DNA from: Psococerastis gibbosa
Taxonomy: Eukaryota > Arthropoda > Insecta > Psocodea > Psocidae
Direction of reading: 5' to 3'
DNA length: 64,000 nucleotides
Assembly (NCBI GenBank): GCA_963971405.1
Contig: OZ020487.1
Coordinates: 23,111,371-23,175,370, forward strand
The notes under the pieces are model-generated. The model saw only the letters and a list, made by a program, of their open reading frames with translations. It was not told the origin of the DNA and did not search any database. This document shows, in pieces, positions 32,584 to 41,990 of this stretch. The position numbers and the translations under genes are program-made. Numbering within the stretch: the stretch's first letter is position 1; each line of letters starts with the position of its first letter.

Positions 32584-33220
32584 GTATACAGTATATAGGT
32601 TCGGTATGTATAAGTCAGGCCTACCTACTGTATTCACGATCACATTTGCTTCTTAAGTGTAATCACTGTGCCATCACTTGTAACACATATATATTAATAA
32701 TAATAATAAACAAGCTGCCTGACGATCTGATTTAGCTTCTTTGAGCCCCCCCCCCTCCTTCCCTGGGACTACGTGTGGCAAGAACAGGCATGCGACCTTG
32801 CAGTTTACGTGGACTAAAGGCAGATCCTATATTAAATTCATGGACTGCAAAAAGCTACGATGTACTGTATACCTGGTTGTAAGATAGTACAGTATTGTGA
32901 TATCACTCGTCGAAGTAAAATATAGTATGTTATTGTGTGTGTTGAGCTCCACCTATTTGCTCACTTATGAAACCCTCCCACTCTCCGTAATTAAGCTCTT
33001 GTCATAAAACAATTGGCGATTACAGTAAGGACTTGACTGAATGTGAATACAGATAGTGGTGGCAAAACTTCTTGTAAAATTGTGCTAATCTTAAAATTAA
33101 CCTACAGGCTACCGACCTGTTTATGATTCTAAACGAATGTCTCTGAATGAATTTGACCATTTTTCTATCTTACATAATGCAATGAATAACTAATAAGTTA
33201 ATTTTATCATTTGATAAAAT

Positions 33221-34305
33221 ATGGCCTTACAAGCGGGCAACAGAACGTACTATAATCCAACCCATGGAATCGACTGGAGAGGCAGCCTGTTACCACTCAA
33301 TACATTTTACGCCATTATGAGTCTCTGCCTATTTTTTGTTCTTGCGCTTATACTGAGACTTTGCTACAAACATTACAGGTTCGAAATAAGAAGAGCGGGT
33401 ATAAAGCAAGAGGAAGCCAAGTAAGTTTTTTTTCTTCACAAATGAGTAATGTCCGAATTTCTGATCATCCCTACTAAGCATAAGATAGTACAAAATTGAC
33501 TATTGCAGCCTACCTTACTAGGCCCTATTTCTATTTAATGTTTACTCTCGGTTTATTTGAGATAATAAATAAAGTCAGTGCAGTAAATGGTCAAATAGCA
33601 AAGCTAGTCTTGCTAGTGCGTGAAATGAAATGATTATTGTAACTTAAATGTATTATATTAATGTATTGTAATTCATAATATTATTCCAACTACTGAACAC
33701 AGTCCAATAGGTACTTGTAGGTACTCATAATGTTATACGAAGTGTATTCATTGAAAGATAGTTTTTTTTTAAATCAACGGTACGAGTACTTATCCTTTGG
33801 TAAAGCTATGTCACTGCTGACATGCGGTATTCCCCCTCATGTCACACTGTACAGTGTACACATTATATTGCAGTATTATATGGAGTGTATAACACGGACT
33901 TTTAGGCGTAGATCGTGGGTTCGAATCCCACCATGTCCAGTTTTTCAATATCCTCTAATTTCAGTTATGTCACACTGTCACAGCAACACGTGGTTTCAAT
34001 ATTAGGTACACATATTATTCTAGTGTTATTTTAGGAAAAAATACGAAAGAGCAATGGCTAACATGATACAAATACAGGCCAATGGTGCCCCTCCAGGGAT
34101 TCTCAAGTCCATGAAAGCAGAGTCAACAAGGAATGTTGCTGTTACCAACGACGAAGAAGAGATTAGAAAACAGGCAGAAAGGGTACAGTTCGCAACTTTC
34201 ATCAAAAGTGAGGGGATAAGTAATAATAATGAAAAATGCAGCGACGGCAATGTAATGATTGTAGGTGGATGTCATGTTGTGAAAGAGGAAATAAGCCATT
34301 TTTAG
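33221..34305 (+). CDS. Unrecognised small single-pass membrane protein, two exons
   Basis: Exons 33221-33420 and 34035-34305 join across AA|GTAAGT...TTTTAG|G to 156 residues. The N terminus MALQAGNRTYYNPTHGIDW has a possible N-glycosylation site (N7-R-T). A hydrophobic segment spans residues about 28-49 (NTFYAIMSLCLFFVLALIL) and is followed by a basic stop-transfer stretch (RLCYKHYRFEIRR). This predicts a short luminal or extracellular N terminus and a cytoplasmic tail of about 105 residues, hydrophilic and acidic in the middle (NDEEEIRKQAERVQF). No signal peptide or family was recognised. The intron contains SINE-B sequence. Splice consensus and the preserved frame argue for a real gene. Confidence 0.7.
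33890..33975 (+). mobile_element. SINE-B fragment in the intron of the small membrane-protein gene
   Basis: GGCGTAGATCGTGGGTTCGAATCCCACCATGTCCAGTTTTT and ATATCCTCTAATTTC match the SINE-B head and body at 39655-39757. The 5' half of the tRNA-like part is missing. Confidence 0.55.
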
Positions 34306-35071
34306 CGGTAAATTTTAGTTACGGTAAAAGAAACAATTAAGAACGAAATAAGTCATTTCATAAAGTATTTAGTATTGCACACTTTTCAACACCTTGAATA
34401 TAAATTATTGCTTACAATACAATTTGTTTTATTTCAATAATGCAGGACCTATCTCAGTATATTATGCTAGGGCCTATCATCCGACGCCATCAGCTAAGAT
34501 AAACCATCCAGCCTGTATGTCCTGTTTATTAGGGTAGAATTTGTTTAAGCGCCTAAACTTAACTAAATTTTCCATAGCCTAAGCATCAGATAGCTTCAAC
34601 TCAACTAATAGTATAGTAGCTTAGCATACTGTAGTCGCTGAATGTTCAAAATCCATGATTCTGACACTATTAATGACGTCCTTTGACAAAAAATAATTCA
34701 GCACCCAAACAGACTTTGTCTAATGTTTACAAGGAACTCGTAAAATCGTCTGGGTAGCCTAAATTGATTTTTTCTTGCAACGATAGATTTCAGAGCGTGT
34801 TCATTCAATACGATTTTCTTTTCAAGTTATATTCTAAATTCCATCTTTCTGGGGCCCAGGCTTACTGCTGTCTATAGGCTGATGTCTGTCAATGGTCAAG
34901 TAACCTTGTACAAAGATCTATTCTATTATTTTGTGTGAAACCTGAAAAGCAGCAGATAAAAATCTGGTACATTAAGTTTATAGGCTATATTTAAGCCTAA
35001 ACTGCGAGTTTTGTTTACTTTGCTGTGATGGTACGCTACCGCAGTTTGCTATGCAGATCAGCGGGTCTCTT

Positions 35072-35165
35072 ATGGCGATTATTTTTAATATTATACTCTG
35101 TGATTAAAAATGTAAACAAGATAATTTTAGAATGGAATGTGCTATTCAAAACGGTTTTGTATACA
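35072..35165 (+). repeat. Inverted repeat arm left of tRNA-Ser
   Basis: Contains TATGGCGATTATTTTTAAT, TTAAAAATGTAAACAAGATA and ATTTTAGAATGGAA. The complement is at 36105-36200, about 85% identical over roughly 95 bp. Confidence 0.6.
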
Positions 35166-35285
35166 TTTTTAAACCCCAAGAATAAGTTAGGAATAGGTAC
35201 TAAACGACATAGTAGGCCCGCAGACAGATAACCTAGTGAACGGTTATCATACCCAACACGGGCTTTTGGTTGGCAGCATCGCAAG

Positions 35286-35367
35286 GACGAGGTGGCCGAG
35301 TGGTTAAGGCGTTGGACTGCTAATCCAATGTGCTCTGCACGCGTGGGTTCGAATCCCATCCTCGTCG
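35286..35367 (+). tRNA. tRNA-Ser (GCT)
   Basis: 82-nt cloverleaf. The acceptor stem GACGAGG/CCTCGTC is perfect, with discriminator G. The A box is TGGCCGAGTGG. The anticodon stem GTTGGA/TCCAAT encloses anticodon GCT (35319-35321), there is a long serine-type variable arm, and the B box is GGTTCGAATCC. No intron. TCATTTTG follows, so the terminator is a short T run. Confidence 0.95.
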
Positions 35368-36104
35368 TCATTTTGTTTTGCATTAAACCATTTTGAAACT
35401 GAGATTTCAGGACCGATTTATTAGCATTATGGTTCTGACAAGCCAGCAAATTCACTCTCTTTCACTCTAAAGTGCCTATTAGGACTATTAACTTCGTATC
35501 TGAACCTAAAATGAATGAGGTCCCTTTTTTTAAATTGCAGCCCCCAAATTTCATGTTTTTAAATTTATTGATTTTTGTATTTCCAATCGTTATACTATAG
35601 AAAAATAAGATTGACTGGCTTTTGGACTCAACCACAAATATACAAACAGTAGGGTACCTACCTAATTTTCGAAAATTGAGAAAACTCTATTTAGGTACAA
35701 ACCTGTACCTACTTTATTAACCAAGTTACTTTATTTAGTTATTTATCCTGCTGGTGCAATTGTTTCAGAAGTAATCTTGTCATTGAAAAATTATGTGTGT
35801 ATTACTGTAGTCTAGTCACCAAAAAAGGTTACAATTGATTTGAATTCACAAAATATCCTGCTGTGCATGCATAATACAAAAACACCAGACTTTTAACTTT
35901 CACAATACGAATATTAGCAATATAGCTTATACTTTGTACTTTGTATCATATTCTAGCCTATAGTTACAGTACATCTAGCCCAAAAAGTTACCTACCGGCC
36001 AACTCAGCATCCATATTAGATTAGCCGGCGATTTCACGAGCAACACGTATCTGTAGGCCTACCTACCTACTATGCCGTTTAGTTTTAACTTTTTTTTTGA
36101 GTTA

Positions 36105-36200
36105 AAAGTGTTAACATAACAATTTTGAATTTTCCATTCTAAAATTATCTTGTTTACATTTTTAATTCCCAGGTTAAGATTAAAAATAACCGCCATAGTA
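36105..36200 (-). repeat. Inverted repeat arm right of tRNA-Ser
   Basis: Complement of the arm at 35072-35165 (CTAAAATTATCTTGTTTAC, then TTAAAAATAACCGCCATA). Together they make an inverted structure of about 1.1 kb with the tRNA gene inside the loop. Confidence 0.6.
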
Positions 36201-36264
36201 CGGTATGCATATACCGTTCCTAAAACTCTCGTTTGTAAGTCAAGTAGTATATTTATCCTTCAGT

Positions 36265-39200
36265 TCATTCTGGAATAGTAGGCAGAGTCATTCTTCTCTC
36301 CACAATTGCATCCATAGACTGAGTCATTCGCCCTAATTCTGTCATGGGAGGCATCCTAATGGCTTCTTCGTAACTGGGGGGATTGTCGACCAAATCGTCT
36401 GGCGAAGTTTGCCTAACGGAAACTTCAGATCGTGCTCGCCTTAACCTGAAAAAGTGCATGTTTTGTTTTATGCGACATATTAAATAAATAATAAATAAGG
36501 ACTTCTTTTGTTCTATTACTAAGCCAACCTAGCGGAGTTAGGGCTATAAAGCCCTATCTTACACTCAACTAGGAAGACCCGGGAATGCCAGCTTTACATG
36601 CCCTCCGAAGCATGGCCAGAAAATGTAGGTAGTGTGGGACTCGAACCAGCAACCTTTCGGGTGAAAGTCAGAGTCCGTACCAATACTGTATAATGTGTAA
36701 CCTTACTACATTTTCAGTAGGCTATCGATGTTTTTAAACTCGCATAACACGAGATTTTATGCCAAATAATAAAACCATTAAGTTATGTGTAGGAAACGTA
36801 ATCGGAAAATATTGCTAATATCCAATCAATGCTCATATTATTATGTACGGTAGGTGGCTAGGCTACATTTATGAAGACTGGGCTTTGTTGCTCCTCGCTG
36901 TGGAAATGAGCTTCTTTTATTGGGCCAGTAAGTAGAAACTCCCCCTTCCATAGCGAGGGACAACGAAGTATAGAGTCTTCTTATCGATTTATAAGCAAAT
37001 GACGCCAGATCCATCCAATAAACAAATTAACAGTTACACACATCAAAAGAATTTTTGGACATGGGCTATATTCGAGCTCTAGAGATACTATAAGCAAATC
37101 GGCTTAGGTACTTTTGTTGGACCACTATTATACTAGTATTTATTGTATGTAACTTAATCTAAGTAATATGGGGACTTGAAATAAGAAATTTATTTTGAAG
37201 AGAAACCTACCGGCGAACCACCCATCATTCCATTCCAACAGTGCAGCATTCTACTGGATTTTTTTTATTAACTGTCTTCCTCAATTCATTAGTACTTACG
37301 ATGGTGCGTTGCCTGTGCGAGGAGAGACAGCATTTAGAGGTTGCTCCATAACCCGATCTCCCTCCACTATTTCCTTTTTCACTCTGTGCTTTATGTAGAT
37401 TAATGCTGCCAAAAAGAATATTGTAAATAGGAAAATGGCAAGCAAGATCATTGCCGTCTTCAGGGATGATGACTGTTGTGGCATTTCCTCTCCCCTTTCC
37501 CACTTTCCCCCACAAACTTCCTTCCAGGACCTTTTCTTTGGTTCATTGCAGATAAGTTCATCTGTATTGGTAAGAGAGCGGTTCACGGCTATGTATATGT
37601 ACAAATCTTTCATCTCGGCATTCGAGCACTCGCAATGCCAAGAGTTATTGCCCAGTCGAACAGTCTGGAGGTTTGGAAGACTCGAAATTTCAATGTATTC
37701 CAGTCTCATTAACTTGTTCCCCGTCAAGTCTAAGTATTGCAACTCTTTTAATTTAGCCAAAGAATTTGGTTCAATTGTCAAAATTTGGCAACATTTGAGT
37801 ATTAACGTTTTCAATGCAATTAATCCTAATGGCCCTAAGCTGTCAATTAAATTTTTTGACACATCCAAATACTCTAATTTTGGAAACCGCTTGGATAGAT
37901 TTGTCGACAAACTAATAATTCTATTGTCTGAGACATCGAAATATAGCAAATTTATCAGATACATGTCATCTAATGTTTTCACTTTGTTCGACGACAAATT
38001 CAAACGTTTCAAATTTTTTAAATACTCTGACCATACACCGTTCTCTATGAAATTTTGAGAAAAGTCCAGTTCAAGGAGTTTCTCATTGTTTTTAAATGTA
38101 TCATGTTCTATATTCCTAATTTTGTTCAGGGAAAGATTCAGGGACTTAAGCTCAATATTGGCGTAGAAAGTTGTTTTATGAATAATAATTTCATTATCTG
38201 ATAAATCCGCTCTTTGTAGCTTGCACAGTGTTGGAATTTTAATTTCAGATATGTCAGAGGATGTGGCTACAAAATTTTCAAGTGGTAAACAATACTCCGA
38301 TTTGTTTTTGAAAGATAATTCAATGCGAATATTCCGATTGCTTGACACGTCTAAGCTGAGCAGATTTGGAAAATTTAATAATTCGTTAACATTCAATTCA
38401 GACAGTCGTCCCTGATTGATATTCAGTAATGATAGAGTAGTTGATTTTCCGGAGGACATGTTCTTTATTAAATTTCCGTTCAAATGCAGCTCGCGTAGCT
38501 TTGACAATTTTCCTAAAAACTTCAATGATTTTACATGGCAAAAACTCATATCCAGGATTTCTAATTTATGGCCTATAGGGTCACTATGGCAGGATTGAAG
38601 TTCAAAATCCTTATTGTGCGATATATTCAATGAATTCAATTTTTCTAATTGTATGGTAGAAAAATTAGTTAGCGAATTAAAAGAAAGGTCAATAAGTGTT
38701 AATTCTGGAAGGTTGTCAAAGAAAATGGTTTGCAGTGAGCTATTGGATATGTACACATTTTGAACTGATTTTAGAGTGGATGGAAAATATACGTCCTTGA
38801 AATTATTCCCAGACATATTTAGGACTTGCACCTGAAACCAAAAGAAATTCTTTGATGGTGACTTTCCCATTAATCGTTCCACTTCACATTGTTTAGGCCT
38901 ACCATGCAGTCAGTTCACTTTATTAGGTACTACTACTTATGATTTGAATTTAGTAAAGAATATACTATAGGTCTAAAAACAATGTACATCCAATAGTATA
39001 CGCTTGGCTAATATAGGTGTAAGAGGTGTAAGAGTTACTACGATCGGTACTCGGTAGGCCTACTATTGCGATTATTTGTGGCACTATACAGTACGCCGAA
39101 GTGACTGAATTAATGGATATCTTAACTTATAATATTATATGGCACGGTTATTTAGGTATAGGTACTAACAAATGGCATATGGATGTAGGCTAATTGCAAT

Positions 39201-41687
39201 GCAGTATTAATTTTGTATAAATACTGCAATTAGGTCTGTGTATTTGGTTGTCAGTTTTGGTAGAGACTAGAATTGTAAAAATCTGACTACAGGGAAATAC
39301 AATGTAACATGGCTGTAGCAATAAGGAGGCAGGGGGAGGGGCTTATTGGGTTGAAGCCTCTCCCCGAAATGAAAAATTGAGAATTAAAAATAATCTGTGA
39401 GCTTTGCAAAATCTAAGCTGTACTGCTGTTAAAATGTGTAAACCCCAACTGTTTCGCGTTTATTTTTTAAAAATACCTTACTTTGGGATAATAACAATGA
39501 TACGATTTCTATACAATCTAAACCGTCGTAATTCTAAGTTCTAATATTATGATTTAGTCCGAATGTCCCTCATAATTCAAAGTTCTAACATTATGATTTA
39601 GTCCGCATGTCCGCAAAATGCTAATTCTACCTAAGTCTGATCCACACTTAAGCTAAGTCCGAAATTTGAGGATATGGAAAAAACTGAGCTTGGCGGGGTT
39701 CGAACCCACGATCTACGCCAAACCGGGGCGTCGTCTTAACCGCTGGACTACAAACCCCGACAAGTCCAGTAATCGCCAAATTGACATGTTTCGTGTTGCT
39801 AGACAGGTTAGCACATCTACACAACTAACTAACCGAACAGGTCAGTGAGCTTACTTAATTGCATAAAGGCAATGCTTTTATTCAATACATTGTAGTATTA
39901 TATGGTATATATAACTTCTTCTTCTGGGGTTACAATCTATCGATTGGTTTGCAGCAACTTGACTCTTCTCCACTCCTCCCTGTCTTCCGCGATCCTTTTC
40001 ATTTCCCAGTAGGTCCCGCACTCCATGTCCGCCATTACGTCCTCCATGTGCTCCTTTCTCGGCCTGCCTCTGTGATTTGTGCCCTCGACTGAGCCTTCAA
40101 CAATGGTGTTTAGAAGGCTTTCATGCCTGATAAGGTGCCCCATAAATCTGGCCCTCCTCGTAGATATAGCTATCGTTAATGTTCTTTTTTCGTTTAGCCT
40201 ACGACGCACCTCCTCATTCGCGATATGGTCTCGCCATGAAATTTGCAGCATTCTCCTGTAGCACCACATCTCAAAGGCCTCTAGTTTCTTTTTGTCACTT
40301 TCATGTATGCACCAAGTTTCGCAGCCATACAGCAGTATACTCCATACCAGTGTTTTAAGCATTCGTTTTCTTATTTTCATGTCAATATTATTTGATTCAA
40401 ACATTTTGGATTTTTTGTTGAATGCCACTCTTGCAAGATGTATTCTGGTAGAGATTTCTTGTGCCGATTTTCCATCTTGTGTAATCGCACTACCAAGGTA
40501 TGGGAAGGACTTGACGTTCTTTAGAGTTACCCCCTCTAGGACGACATTGGCTAGGGTTTCTTCCCGGCTGGCCACCATAGTCTTCGTCTTTGCCTTGTTT
40601 AGCTTCATATTGTATTCTTTCAAAACATTCTGCATTGTAACCAAAGATTCAAGCAGTTCTTCTTCGCTTTCCCCGATCAAGGCTATATCATCAGCATATA
40701 ATCATCAGGTATATATAACACTAACATTAAATTAACTTTGGTTGAAGAGGTAACGTCCTTGTTATAACCGAAATCCCGCCAAGCTCAGTTTTTTCCATAT
40801 CCTCCAATTTCGGCTATAACGAGGACGTTACCTCTTCAACCAAAGTTAATTTAATGTCAGTGATATACCATATAATACTACAATGTATTTTGAAGTCCTT
40901 CACTGATGAATGCATATAAACTGCTTGCCTACGCTCTCATCGCAAGGGCGGGTCCGGGACAGATTTTCGGAGGGGGCCATTCCGGGAAAAGAGGGTGTAG
41001 CCTACCAAGCCAAATTAATTTTTAAATTGTGTGCAATTGGTATGTTTGTTAGCGAAACAAGGCACATTAATTTACAGTGCAGCACCACTACTAAGGGGGG
41101 TTCGGGGAAAAATTTGAAAATGTAAGGGAAAAATATTGGGGTTTTACGCAATATTGCAGGAGTAATAATGCAGCAATAGTGCTTATTCATATTGCTGGAA
41201 AAATAGTGGGGTTTTACGCATTTTAATAACAGTAAATTATTGACTTTTTAAACCTTACAAAGGAATGCTTAAATGCTTATTCAAAATGCTGAAAACAGGG
41301 GGGCCCGGGGGAAAAATGTGAAAATATAAGTTGAAAATAGTGGGGTTTTACGATTTTTACAACAGTAAAATTTATAATTTAAACATGGATGTAAGTAAGT
41401 AATTTTATATAGTGTACGCTAATTTTTCTCGGGGGGGGGGGGACATGGCCCCCATTACGCTACTGAGGATACGTCCCCTCCAAATTATCCTACCTATATT
41501 AATTATATACCTTGGCATCAACATTATCGGGAAACGTTTTCAGCTGCAGATTTGAGCAATCTACTGAGAGCGAGAGGCATCTACATTCCTGTGGGCATGT
41601 CATTTCACCATTGTCAGTTCCATTAGCAGAAAAAGATGCATCAGTCCTCAGAAGTAGCCCTAGAGCTAGTAGAATTGGCCCTTGCAT
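36265..41687 (-). CDS. Leucine-rich-repeat single-pass membrane protein with PPSY tail
   Basis: Coding exons 41687-41511, 38831-37300 and 36445-36265 join in frame (GCCAAG|GTATAT, TTTCAG|GTG; CATC|GTAAGT, TTTCAG|G) to 629 residues. The signal peptide is MQGPILLALGLLLRTDASFS. It is followed by an LRR N-terminal cap (CPQECRCLSLSVDCSNLQL), then about 16 LRRs, many of the L-x-x-L-x-L-S-x-N type, and a C-terminal cap starting NSWHCECSNAEM and ending near KEVC. The membrane segment is at about 519-540 and the tail about 541-629. The tail holds NPPSYEEAI (PPSY 592-595), a likely WW-domain ligand, as in Nedd4-type ubiquitin ligase clients. There is no TIR domain, so it is not a canonical Toll. An acceptor just before the ATG (TTTTTTACAG|TACTTGTG) implies an upstream UTR exon. 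Exact orthologue not recognised. Confidence 0.88.
36482..36689 (-). mobile_element. SINE-A in LRR gene intron
   Basis: Inverse copy with tail AAATAAATAATAAATAAGG, body GCCAACCTAGCGGAGTTAGG and CCTCCGAAGCATGGCCAG, and head GGGACTCGAACCAGCAACC. Nearly full length and in the same orientation as the LRR gene. Confidence 0.8.
39655..39757 (-). mobile_element. SINE-B with a foldable tRNA-like head
   Basis: The minus strand reads GGGTTTG...CAAGCTC as a 7-bp acceptor stem with two G-T pairs. It has a T arm with TTCGAAC and an ACGCC/GGCGT anticodon stem. The loop is CCGGTTT, with C where U33 should be, so it is not a normal tRNA. TTTTTT follows directly. The same head and the body CATATCCTCTAATTTCGG recur at 33890, 40790 and 58330. 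Confidence 0.65.
39916..40707 (-). mobile_element. 5'-truncated LINE with intact 3' ORF and 12-bp target duplication
   Basis: GGTATATATAAC occurs on both sides (39904-39915 and 40708-40719). The minus-strand frame begins at the catalytic YADDIALIGESEEEL (about 40700) and stays open for about 250 residues to 39937. Motifs include FPYLGSAITQDGK, LYGCETWCI, EAFEMWCYRRMLQISW, RARFMGHLIRH, RGRPRKEHMEDV and DREEWRR, the thumb and C-terminal part of an RTE-like endonuclease-reverse transcriptase family. The end is a GAA-type simple tail. It sits inside SINE-B sequence in the first coding intron of the LRR gene. Confidence 0.85.
40720..40905. repeat. Inverted pair of SINE-B bodies
   Basis: TTAAATTAACTTTGGTTGAAGAGGTAACGTCC (about 40728-40759) is matched in inverse by GGACGTTACCTCTTCAACCAAAGTTAATTTAA (about 40823-40854). 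The symmetry continues across the nested LINE: ACATTGTAGTATTATATGGTATAT near 39886 pairs with ATATACCATATAATACTACAATGT near 40862-40885. The two SINE-B copies therefore form a foldback. Confidence 0.65.
40925..41390 (+). repeat. Dispersed repeat, pairs with 4020-4390
   Basis: GCGGGTCCGGGACAGATTTTC, GGCCATTCCGGG, GTGTAGCCTACCAAGCC and several AGTGGGGTTTTACG blocks are shared with the minus strand at 4020-4390. The last block occurs three times here, so part of it is tandem. It ends near a G13 run (about 41430-41443). Confidence 0.6.
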
Positions 41688-41759
41688 CACAAGTACTGTA
41701 AAAAATATTTAAATTTTTATTCAAAAGGTATAGGTAAAGAATCTAATCTATAATCTCCA

Positions 41760-41858
41760 GTATGCCGTGCATGTGGTCTAGCTAATGAAACACTGGAGCA
41801 CATACTCCGCATGCAGTGCTCTACCCCAGGCACACAACGGGACAAGCTACGCGATTAG
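41760..41858 (+). pseudogene. LINE C-terminal zinc-knuckle fragment
   Basis: VCRACGLANETLEHILRMQC is a C-X2-C-X12-H-X4-C-type knuckle as found at the end of R1/Jockey-type LINE proteins. It continues STPGTQRDKLRD to a stop. No RT domain upstream. Confidence 0.55.
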
Positions 41859-41990
41859 GTTGGACACAAGGAGGGCGGACATCATTGAACTATATATATA
41901 TACATATATGTATATCAATGGCGGACATTTAAAGATCCTGTGCACGGCAAACATGTGGACACTAGCATCTAGGGTTAGTTCTAGTATCTA

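Noticed and set aside
35036-35455. 139-residue minus-strand open frame
   Set aside because: It runs through the tRNA-Ser gene and an inverted repeat arm; chance frame.
37435-38058. 207-residue plus-strand open frame
   Set aside because: Antisense to the LRR exon. The low-complexity repeat pattern explains it, and the minus strand encodes the LRR protein.
39683-39757. Possible functional tRNA on the minus strand
   Set aside because: Anticodon loop lacks U33 and the sequence continues into a SINE body found elsewhere in the window.
36265-41687. Toll receptor
   Set aside because: The tail is about 89 residues with no TIR domain.
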